Of a stretch of DNA of 64,000 nucleotides, positions 36,186 through 44,451 are shown piece after piece. The translations under genes and the position numbers were made by a program. The stretch's first letter is position 1. Every line of letters begins with the position of its first letter. This stretch comes from Aquimarina spongiae (GTDB taxonomy: Bacteria > Bacteroidota > Bacteroidia > Flavobacteriales > Flavobacteriaceae). The notes beneath the pieces are model-generated. The model had not been told where the DNA came from, did not search any database, and saw only the letters and a list, made by a program, of their open reading frames with translations. The DNA lies in contig NZ_FQYP01000008.1 in the NCBI RefSeq assembly GCF_900141785.1, positions 186,001 through 250,000 of the forward strand. The letters are read 5' to 3'.

Positions 36186-38465
36186 TTAGTTTGGTGTGAT
36201 ATTGAAATCGTCTAAATAAAAAGTGACATCTGCCGGTGTGGTACCGGGATCAACGTTTCCTGGTTTTACCACCAACATCGTATATACCGTTTCGTCTGAT
36301 GAATTAGGAAAGGGATTCGCAGACAAATCAAAAGACATTTCTACCCAATCATTTGCCGTTGCTAGTGTCTGAGTATAAGGTGCAGGATTACCGATACCCC
36401 CTGGATTAGGAATAGCCACAATCTCTAAACGTACTTCTTGATTAGGTTGTGTTGAATAAATTTTGAAGGTAATCGTCGAATTGTTTGTAAAACTCCCAGT
36501 GTTGAAAATATTTTGAAAACCTCCAAACCCATCTGCACCTGTTAATTTAATAAACTGATACACCTTATCAGAAGTATTGATCCCTCCTGAAACTGGATTA
36601 TCTACAATTTCTCTGGATTGATTAGCCCCAAAAGAAACATTAAACCCTTCACAGTTTTCAAAGTCAACAGGGAAAGAAGTCACATCCATTGTTGGTCCTC
36701 CTGTGCATCCAACTCCTGTTCCGCCAGCGCTAAAGAGTCTGAAATCATCTATAAAATAGGTTTCCTCGGTGTTGGTATTCAACTCAAAGAACAATATGAT
36801 TTTATCGTATTTACCGCTTTCTCCACTATCAAAATTAAAGGTTAACTCCTCCCAGGCACTAGCTACACTCGTGGCAGCTGCTACCTCTACATTTATTACA
36901 GCATTGGTTTTATCCTCTAATTTGACCAGTACATTGGTTCCTACATTAGGAGACCATACTTTCATCTTAAATCCTCCATTCGCATTAAAATCAAACTTGG
37001 CATCAAAATCAATTTGATTGTTGGCAAATAGTGCTGCTCCCGATCTATCGATTTGCCCTACTTTACAAGAAGTATTCACTGCATTGTCAAAATCTGGATT
37101 ATCGACAAAGGACAGACCTGCATCAAAAGAAGCTATGCTAGCTGTTGGATCTGTTTGGAAGGTTAGGTTAAAATCCGCAGCATCCAAAGATTGAGTGGTC
37201 TCTGGAGTACATGGATCTGGAACCATTACCGAAACCTGCTCGATATCGTCTACAAAGAATGTTCCTGTTGCTGTACCCGGACCATCTACAAAAATCACCA
37301 TGTCATTATACGATCCCGAAGAATTAAGGGTGAAAGTCAATTCTTCCCATCCAGAACCACTGTGGTTTTGCACATTTTCAACCGGTGCCTCGGTACCATC
37401 TTCAAATTTCAATAAAATAGGTAAGGCCTGATCTGAGTATAATTTCAGTCTTACTCCTTTATCCATAGCAAAGTCGATAGCTGTATCCAAATTAAAGAAA
37501 GCATTCTCCCAGTTTACTCCTGCATTTGTAATTTGCCCTACCATAGTAGGATCGCTGTTTATTCCTGATAACTGTGGATTGTCTACTACTGTAAATGATA
37601 CATTTCCTATGATCTTGGTTGCATAATCAATCCCTTCACAATCAAAATCTATTGGTATTTCTAATAAAGTGTCTGTACAAGGGATATCTGCAGTATTAAT
37701 TTGTGAGATATCATCTATATAAAATGTGCCTGCTGTGGTACCTGGACCATCCACAAATAAGGTGAATCTTGAAAAAGCATCTGGAGAATCGAAAGTAAAG
37801 TAGATTACTTCCCAACCTGTTCCTCCATGACTAGCAGCAACCTCTACATCGGCTCCGGTACCTTCCTCTAGTTTTAGTAAAACATCTACTGGAGTATCTG
37901 ACCAAAAAAGCACTCGTACTGATTTTTGTTCTGCTAAATCTAATGGATCACCCAAATTAAAGAAGAAACCTTCAAAAGCAGCTCCGCTATTTGTGATTTG
38001 CCCCACATTTGAAGTACTGGCGTTAGCTCCCGTAGGATCTGGGTTTTCTACAATCGCAAATGTAGCTCCATTAAATACACTTACTTCATAATTTACATTA
38101 GCATCATCAAAATTAACCGGAAACGTAATTGGAAGAGGAATGTTAATACGAATTTCATCTTCAAAAGTACCTTCTGCTCCTGCTCCATTTTTTGCAGTTA
38201 ATATTACGGTGTAATTACCCGTAGGATATGTTTTTACAGGATTGATCTCTGTAGAAGTCGTACCATCTCCAAAATCCCAGGTATAACTATCTGCATTTTC
38301 TGAGAGGTTGATAAAAGATACTCTTCCTGTATCTCCATTTATAGTTTGCGCAAAGCTTGCTACAACTTGTGGTAAATTGCTATCATCATCATCTTCACAT
38401 CCTAAAAAGGCAACTGTTATTACCAAAAGATAAATTATCCCGGTTCTTGTTATTAATTGTTTCAT
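36186..38465 (-). CDS. PKD-domain lipoprotein with four carbohydrate-binding-like repeats
   Basis: 759 residues. The lipobox ends at Cys23 (FLGC) followed by EDDDD, a surface-export signal. A PKD domain (about 35-110: SYTWDFGDGTTS) precedes four tandem beta-sandwich units of about 140-160 residues, each with an opening like FPVNFD, a core such as VGQITNSGA, a GWE-type strand and an ending like TFYIDDIS. These resemble CBM4/9-type glycan-binding modules. It most likely acts as a surface glycan-binding protein, taking the role SusE/F or SGBP has in other loci. No catalytic residues are visible. Confidence 0.8.
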   Translation of the reverse strand: MKQLITRTGIIYLLVITVAFLGCEDDDDSNLPQVVASFAQTINGDTGRVSFINLSENADSYTWDFGDGTTSTEINPVKTYPTGNYTVILTAKNGAGAEGTFEDEIRINIPLPITFPVNFDDANVNYEVSVFNGATFAIVENPDPTGANASTSNVGQITNSGAAFEGFFFNLGDPLDLAEQKSVRVLFWSDTPVDVLLKLEEGTGADVEVAASHGGTGWEVIYFTFDSPDAFSRFTLFVDGPGTTAGTFYIDDISQINTADIPCTDTLLEIPIDFDCEGIDYATKIIGNVSFTVVDNPQLSGINSDPTMVGQITNAGVNWENAFFNLDTAIDFAMDKGVRLKLYSDQALPILLKFEDGTEAPVENVQNHSGSGWEELTFTLNSSGSYNDMVIFVDGPGTATGTFFVDDIEQVSVMVPDPCTPETTQSLDAADFNLTFQTDPTASIASFDAGLSFVDNPDFDNAVNTSCKVGQIDRSGAALFANNQIDFDAKFDFNANGGFKMKVWSPNVGTNVLVKLEDKTNAVINVEVAAATSVASAWEELTFNFDSGESGKYDKIILFFELNTNTEETYFIDDFRLFSAGGTGVGCTGGPTMDVTSFPVDFENCEGFNVSFGANQSREIVDNPVSGGINTSDKVYQFIKLTGADGFGGFQNIFNTGSFTNNSTITFKIYSTQPNQEVRLEIVAIPNPGGIGNPAPYTQTLATANDWVEMSFDLSANPFPNSSDETVYTMLVVKPGNVDPGTTPADVTFYLDDFNITPN

Positions 38466-38563
38466 GAGTGATATTATTGTTTTAGAGGTTATATGAAACT
38501 TGCCGTATACTCATTTCTTTGTGAGTCAACACGATACGCTATGGCTCGTTTCATCATTTCTTC

Positions 38564-39430
38564 TTAATTGGTTGAATTAGTTTCTATATTTTCATATACG
38601 CGAACATAGTCGACGACCATGGTTTGAGGGAATACAGTTTCTGCATTGGGTGGCCCTGGCAAGTTGCCCCCAACAGCCAGGTTTAAAATGATGTAAAACG
38701 GCCTATCGTTGAATACCCATTCTCCCTCTCCATTAGTCTCTTCTGCCAAAACTTTGGGAGTCATTTGGTAATACAACACATCATCTACATAATAGTTGAT
38801 ATAGTCTGGTCCCCATTCTATCCCATAAATATGAAAGTCGGTATCCACTCGGCTATCCTGAAAGGTATACGTCTTAGATATAGAATTTGCGCCAGAGTAC
38901 CCGGGTCCGTGAACAGTACCGAATATTTCTGTCGGGGCATCCCCCGTATTTTCCATGATATCTATCTCGCCTATCTGAGGCCAGATGTTGCCATCACTAT
39001 CATCCCCTAACAACCAAAAAGCTGGCCACATGCCTTTACCAAAAGGCAGACGTATCCGTGCCTCAAAACGACCATACTGCTGTTGAATTTTTCCTTGGGT
39101 CTGTAATCTTGCAGAAGTGTATTGCGCTCCATTAAAATCTTCCTGGCGAGCAGTGATTAATAAAAAACCATTCTCTACCGTGACATTTTCAGTTCTATCT
39201 GTATAGAATTGTAACTCATTATTTCCCCATCCGGGAATTCCTTGTTCTGAGCCATCGCCAATATCAAAATTCCAAAAAGAGGTATCGATTTGCCCATCTA
39301 CATCAAAATTATCTTCTGCTACCAAACTAGTGAATGTAGCAACTGTTTGAGTATCATCGGCCCCACAGCCTGTAATACAAAGACTGGAAACAAATAGAAA
39401 TCCAATTATTTTATTTAAACTCTTATTCAT
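38564..39430 (-). CDS. GH16 laminarinase-type endo-beta-1,3-glucanase, lipoprotein
   Basis: 288 residues, lipobox ending at Cys22 (CITGC). The catalytic signature GEIDIMEN has nucleophile Glu155, Asp157 and acid/base Glu160; the extra residue between them is the laminarinase (not lichenase) form. It would cut internal beta-1,3 linkages at the cell surface or in the periplasm. No added binding module is present. It lies between the two glycan-binding lipoproteins. Confidence 0.93.
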   Translation of the reverse strand: MNKSLNKIIGFLFVSSLCITGCGADDTQTVATFTSLVAEDNFDVDGQIDTSFWNFDIGDGSEQGIPGWGNNELQFYTDRTENVTVENGFLLITARQEDFNGAQYTSARLQTQGKIQQQYGRFEARIRLPFGKGMWPAFWLLGDDSDGNIWPQIGEIDIMENTGDAPTEIFGTVHGPGYSGANSISKTYTFQDSRVDTDFHIYGIEWGPDYINYYVDDVLYYQMTPKVLAEETNGEGEWVFNDRPFYIILNLAVGGNLPGPPNAETVFPQTMVVDYVRVYENIETNSTN

Positions 39431-39441
39431 TTTTCAATTTT

Positions 39442-40905
39442 TTATTCTCTGTAGAAGTATATATTATCGATTATAAAAGAGCTCCCATTTGATATAAAAG
39501 CAACTCTTGCGATGTTATTCAAATTAGGAGAGCCTGAAAACCCACCACCTGTTGCTTGGGTAAAAGCATTAATAGGTATGTCTATTCCTACCCATGTTCC
39601 TTCTGTTAGGTCTGAACTGGGTACAACAAATCCTCCTCCCGTATCGTCTCCTCCACCATCTGCGTTATCTGCTCCAAAGTCGATTAATTCAACTGTAAGT
39701 GCAGGATTGGTAGAACTAGTCAGCTGTACATCTACATGCAGGTGAGTCATCCCTGATACGTCATTTGTACCATCCCAACCTAATCCTACAAAACCTAAAT
39801 TATCATAAGTAACAATCTGATCCCCATTAAAGCTTTGGGTTTGGACCTGTACATTTGGATCATTGAATATTGCGAAGTTCAAATTAGTAACACTAGTATA
39901 GGCATCACTAAATATGGATATTACATCTCCCGGATCTCTAACCGGAGGTGTTTCTGCACCTACAAAACTGCCAAGTACTTCTAAGTTCAAAGATCCTTGG
40001 GCCAAAACCCCGTCAAGTTGCCCTGTGATGGTTGTGGTACCTTCACCAACAATTTCAATCAACCCGAGTTCGTTAACAAAAGCTACGTTTGTGTCGGATG
40101 ACGAAAAATCAAAGTAACGAGGTGCTGGTAAAACGGTAATATTTTCACCACTAGGTGCATTAAATGTGGCTTCTAAACCAACCACTGGTAGGATGGTTCC
40201 CGTAAACCCCTGCTCTGTCAAATCTTCTCCAGAAAATATAGCAGGCCTTAATTGAGCTATTGTACTTAAGTTTTCAAACCGTAATTCATCCATCCAAAAG
40301 GTAAAACCAATCTCGTTTCCGTTAGGTTCTGAATCGATGATATCTAAGCCTCCTGCAGAAAAAACAAACATTCCTTTCTCTTGTACCAGTTTTGAAGGAT
40401 CTGGAATTGGTACAATGTATTTTCGCCAATCTGTTGATAGTGGAATGTTTCGTCGCTCGACTGCAAATTTGTTTTCTTCAAAATCTGTCCCAAAACCCAC
40501 TAAACCTATACTGGCAGTGATAGAGGCCCGGGCCCAAAAGGTTAAAGCCGTGTATTCTGTTAAATTCCTTCCTTCTCCTCTATCCAGAAATATACCGCCC
40601 ACAAAATTTCCATTAGGATCATTTGGAGCTGGCACATCAATTCTTATCGAAGAATTCCCTTCAAAAGCCACATTATCATCTGTACCAAAGGCTTCAGGAT
40701 TAGCACCAAGTGCGGGGTCAAATGATCTAAAAAATTCGTCTGTTAAACCTACCGGACTATCTGTGTAAATTTCGGCAGTATTTGGAAAAGTTGCAAAGAC
40801 TGCTTCGTCTGAGAGTTCTCTCTCGCAGCTCGATAGTAGTATTAAAACCAATGTCAAAGAGAATATGGTTTTCACGTTTATATGTTTTCTATTCTTCATT
40901 TTCAT
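39442..40905 (-). CDS. Glycan-binding lipoprotein with Ig-like and CBM-like domains
   Basis: 487 residues; the lipobox ends at Cys27 (LLSSC) in either the ATG at residue 1 or 3. The N-terminal 210 residues form a CBM-like sandwich (TALTFWARAS, FTFWMDELRFEN), then a Big_2-type Ig segment (VAFVNELGLIEIVGEGTTTITG), then a second sandwich ending SSFIIDNIYFYRE. No catalytic pair is seen. Placement between GH16 and the GH-barrel fusion suggests it binds beta-glucan at the surface, a SusD-like task without SusD homology. Confidence 0.78.
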   Translation of the reverse strand: MKMKNRKHINVKTIFSLTLVLILLSSCERELSDEAVFATFPNTAEIYTDSPVGLTDEFFRSFDPALGANPEAFGTDDNVAFEGNSSIRIDVPAPNDPNGNFVGGIFLDRGEGRNLTEYTALTFWARASITASIGLVGFGTDFEENKFAVERRNIPLSTDWRKYIVPIPDPSKLVQEKGMFVFSAGGLDIIDSEPNGNEIGFTFWMDELRFENLSTIAQLRPAIFSGEDLTEQGFTGTILPVVGLEATFNAPSGENITVLPAPRYFDFSSSDTNVAFVNELGLIEIVGEGTTTITGQLDGVLAQGSLNLEVLGSFVGAETPPVRDPGDVISIFSDAYTSVTNLNFAIFNDPNVQVQTQSFNGDQIVTYDNLGFVGLGWDGTNDVSGMTHLHVDVQLTSSTNPALTVELIDFGADNADGGGDDTGGGFVVPSSDLTEGTWVGIDIPINAFTQATGGGFSGSPNLNNIARVAFISNGSSFIIDNIYFYRE

Positions 40906-40909
40906 TGTA

Positions 40910-43900
40910 TTATTTTCCTATGTTAATGTGTAAATACGTTCTTATCTCCCATTCATTACCATCATCAAATCCGACCGGACTTAATACGGGTACTGGTGGA
41001 AAAGTGCCTGGTGGAACCGCTGTTGGTGAATACCTAGGAGAAAATTCATCTAATGAACGCCATGTACCTCGAACCCCTATTCTGGTGTTCGGTAAAATAA
41101 ACCAGTCCGGCTTCCCTATAGATGTAGATATATCCAACATTAATTGCACTGGATAGGTTAGATTGAAATCCTTATGATAATCATAAGGTCCCCAATCGTT
41201 TATTTGAAACGTATGTTGAAACTTCCATTTTTTGTAGATCACTCGAATATCTCCCCCAATTCTATCAATGGCTCTGGGGTCACTCCCGTTAGATTGCCCC
41301 TTACCAGCAAACAAGTTGGCTACTAACGCCAAGTCTGGATTCATTTTGGATACGATACGGGAATTTACTTCCCATAAATCTTTAGCGGGCACAGAATTAG
41401 GAAACGCAAATATGGTACGATCTGCTAAAAAACCGATATGTGCATCCATTGTTGTTGGCAGATGCCAGTACACAAATCCTAAATTAAATGCAAGTTTGGC
41501 ATCTTCGGACCTATCACTATCCCATTGATAAAACCATGAACCAGGGGTTGGATCATAGGTAAATAATATTTCTCCCGCTGTCGTTTTTCTGTTGGCTCTA
41601 ACTACGAAAGGATCGACAAGTATATTTCTTAATCTTCCTGCTCCGCCAACATCATTGGGGATGGCATCTACTAATGGTTCTTGCCATAAAAAGTTAGGCG
41701 CTATTTGCCAGTCTCCTATGGTATAGGTAAACCCTGTTAAAAAACTATTTTGATTTCCGCTCCCATTATCTTTCAGTTTCCATCCGGCAAATGATTGTGT
41801 TTGATCGACTCCCCCATTAGCGACCAATCCTGTGACACCCCCTAGCGCGTACCAATTAAATTTTCCTTTTGAATAAGTAACCCTTGCTTTAGCCCCCCAA
41901 TTGTCGTCACTATTTACTTTATCCTGATATACTACATAATTCCCTGGTTCGCCTCTTACATCTTGATATGTAATATCATTTAGTGGGCTACCTGCCCATA
42001 TTCCTCCCAGTGTCACTCCAAATGCACCAAAGTCTTTCTCTACCACTAGTGTAGCTCGCTCTGTAGGCCAAGGCGGAATTACACCACTTCGTACCTGATT
42101 AGCATCCAGGATACGGCGACCATTTTCATCCAATTCTACATCGGTTTCAAAATCTCTGTGGTAAATACCTGTAATATCGAAGTCTTTGATCTTGGTAGTA
42201 TACTTAAGCAATGCTGTTGGATTAGCTCCCCACCATATTTGAGGTCCAAATGCGGCTTTTAACCCGTTTAGATCTCCTTTACCATCGATCTCCATTCCCA
42301 AAATTTCACCATTATAGATATCTAGATTAGGACCGTAGTTCGCCTCGGGATATAAGCCAAAAAAATCACCTTCATATCCCCAATGATAATGCCCTGTTCT
42401 GTAGAATCCCTTTATATCTGCAATTTTTGTGTTCCATTCGTATTCAGCATTATACACTCGAAGCCTATTAAAATCTTCTATCTCAACATCCAGGTCATTC
42501 CCTCCTTCTACACCTTGCACCACAACTGGTCTACCTACACTTTCATAAAACAATTCATTAATAGGGTTCTCGGCGACATTCCCCAGGATATTAAAATTAA
42601 TATTGGCTCGCATACTAGGAGAAGGTCTTCCTTCTACACCTATGTAATAGGATTCCATATGATCAAAACCCAATTGATTTGGAAATACATTTGCATTTGG
42701 ATCTTCATTTTCTGGAGTTGTGATTAATTCCCCCCCAGTATTAAATGTTGTGAATTCGGCTCGAAGCTGGCTCAACCTTATTTTTCCGCCTCTTTTGGAT
42801 TCGAGGGCGGCTTTATCGCCACGAGCTCTAAGCACCGCATCAGTGATTTGAATATTATTGAAATAATTAATTACAAAATCCAAGGTCATTCCATCGTCGT
42901 ATGGATTCAATCGATGCGCCTCTTTTAGTGCGTAATATGCTGCACGGGGATATAATTCGTAGAGTCCTCTTTCGTTGGTTGGCCCTTTGGCACAGATCCC
43001 AAACCATTCTTCATTCATATTATTATCGTCGCTTTTTTCCTGATCTCTGCTATATCCCCCATTGGACCATGAAGCGGCATTGTCATGCACATCCAAATTT
43101 TCGGTTTGCTTATATTTCCACCATCCATCACTAAATTGAAAGGTAAACCCTCCTATGGAGTTTTCTGCTCTTCCGAGCCCGGCGGCGTTTTCATAAATTT
43201 CTTTCCAATTCCCTAGATTGTAATATGCCTGAGAGTATTGATCTTCTTGGTTATCCCTAGCATTGAAAGCATCTCCTCCAAACTCTGCAAAAAGAATAGG
43301 TAATCCAAGTTCGTCTTTTACACGTTGAAAAGCATCTCCAAAAGATATCCCACGGTACATATTCGTACCATAAATATCAATATCGGTGCATTCTTCTCTT
43401 ACAATATCCGCATATAATAGATCTCCATTACAAATTGCGATGGGATGTGATTGGTCTATTGATTTTACTTCTTTTGCCGCATCATTAAATGCTTTGTACA
43501 ATGCCCGGGCGGCCAATTTGATTCCTGCACTAGTATCATTGATAGGTATGTCTTCGGTTTCTGCACCAGTCCAAGACAGGTGATAATTATTTTCGTTCCC
43601 TATCATATAGAGTAACAACCCTGGCGTGTTTTTGTAGGTGTTAGCCATAGTTCTGGCCTCTTCCATTAACACCTTCCTTGTATCCGGGTCCGCATAGTCT
43701 GTTTGTGGTACCCAAGCACCGTTTATGGTAAGTCCATACGCTCCAAAAGTGATATTGAGCATAGTATAAATCCCATAATTTTCATAGATATACTTGATCC
43801 ATTTGGGCTTAAGATTATACGTACGTATGGCATTAACCCCCATATTCTTCAAAAGGGTCATTTCGCCATCGATCGCAGCTTTAATAATGTCGTCGGATTT

Positions 43901-44095
43901 TGCCCATATTCCCGGGTCAGTAATGGTGGTACCAATGGGAACATAATCCCAGTTTACCCCATTGACCATGAAATCTTTTCCGTTGACTACCAACTTGATC
44001 CCACTATTATCGGTAACCACTGATACCTGATCAGCTTGTGCGCTTACAATTACGGTACCCAAAAACAGTATGAATTGTAGAAAATTAGTTCTCAT
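40910..44095 (-). CDS. Clan-A glycoside hydrolase fused to an outer-membrane beta-barrel
   Basis: 1061 residues. After a signal peptide (ends near IVSAQ), residues about 25-400 form a GH2/GH5-like TIM barrel with acid/base Glu168 (MIGNENNYH) and nucleophile Glu271 (LFAEFGGDA), both intact. From about 440 to the end the sequence changes to repeated amphipathic beta-strands with aromatic girdles (for example RANINFNILG, LLKYTTKIKDFDITGIYH, IRVIYKKWKFQHTFQIND) and ends in a strand IRTYLHINIGK, the look of a 14-18 strand porin-type barrel. So an enzyme appears joined to its own pore. First gene of the glucan locus, which lacks SusC/SusD. The barrel call is from pattern, not from a named family. 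Confidence 0.75.
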   Translation of the reverse strand: MRTNFLQFILFLGTVIVSAQADQVSVVTDNSGIKLVVNGKDFMVNGVNWDYVPIGTTITDPGIWAKSDDIIKAAIDGEMTLLKNMGVNAIRTYNLKPKWIKYIYENYGIYTMLNITFGAYGLTINGAWVPQTDYADPDTRKVLMEEARTMANTYKNTPGLLLYMIGNENNYHLSWTGAETEDIPINDTSAGIKLAARALYKAFNDAAKEVKSIDQSHPIAICNGDLLYADIVREECTDIDIYGTNMYRGISFGDAFQRVKDELGLPILFAEFGGDAFNARDNQEDQYSQAYYNLGNWKEIYENAAGLGRAENSIGGFTFQFSDGWWKYKQTENLDVHDNAASWSNGGYSRDQEKSDDNNMNEEWFGICAKGPTNERGLYELYPRAAYYALKEAHRLNPYDDGMTLDFVINYFNNIQITDAVLRARGDKAALESKRGGKIRLSQLRAEFTTFNTGGELITTPENEDPNANVFPNQLGFDHMESYYIGVEGRPSPSMRANINFNILGNVAENPINELFYESVGRPVVVQGVEGGNDLDVEIEDFNRLRVYNAEYEWNTKIADIKGFYRTGHYHWGYEGDFFGLYPEANYGPNLDIYNGEILGMEIDGKGDLNGLKAAFGPQIWWGANPTALLKYTTKIKDFDITGIYHRDFETDVELDENGRRILDANQVRSGVIPPWPTERATLVVEKDFGAFGVTLGGIWAGSPLNDITYQDVRGEPGNYVVYQDKVNSDDNWGAKARVTYSKGKFNWYALGGVTGLVANGGVDQTQSFAGWKLKDNGSGNQNSFLTGFTYTIGDWQIAPNFLWQEPLVDAIPNDVGGAGRLRNILVDPFVVRANRKTTAGEILFTYDPTPGSWFYQWDSDRSEDAKLAFNLGFVYWHLPTTMDAHIGFLADRTIFAFPNSVPAKDLWEVNSRIVSKMNPDLALVANLFAGKGQSNGSDPRAIDRIGGDIRVIYKKWKFQHTFQINDWGPYDYHKDFNLTYPVQLMLDISTSIGKPDWFILPNTRIGVRGTWRSLDEFSPRYSPTAVPPGTFPPVPVLSPVGFDDGNEWEIRTYLHINIGK

Positions 44096-44451
44096 AGAGT
44101 TTATTGACTTTAAGAATGACTGTAAAAAAATGTGAAGAAATTTTGTTTAGTGATGGTAACTCAAATCATGCTTCAAGTGATGTTCAGCATATCAATTTTG
44201 ATATTGTTTGTTTTTTTGTTAAAAATTTCCCCGATGAGATAAACTTATTTCAAAAAGATAGGAGATCCATAAAATACACCTCAACAAAAAACATACATCG
44301 CAACAAATACACTATTTTATTGCGTTATTCTCATTCTCAAAGCTATTATTCAAAGGATCTCACAACAGTGATTAAACAAGCGTTAAAAATTGTCCACTAA
44401 CTCTTGTTGTATAGGTAATGTATAGGTGATTATTTGATCTGTATAGGTAGT
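44096..44451. other. Intergenic region between glucan locus and its regulator
   Basis: 356 bases of AT-rich sequence. It must carry the promoter for the 1061-residue gene; I find no clear TTTG/TAnnTTTG pair and no strong palindrome. A 98-codon plus-strand frame (44104-44400) is probably chance. Confidence 0.5.

Noticed and set aside
44104..44400. 98-codon plus-strand frame between the glucan locus and its regulator
   Set aside because: No family likeness, no Shine-Dalgarno-like or promoter signal, low-complexity composition; likely chance in a promoter region.
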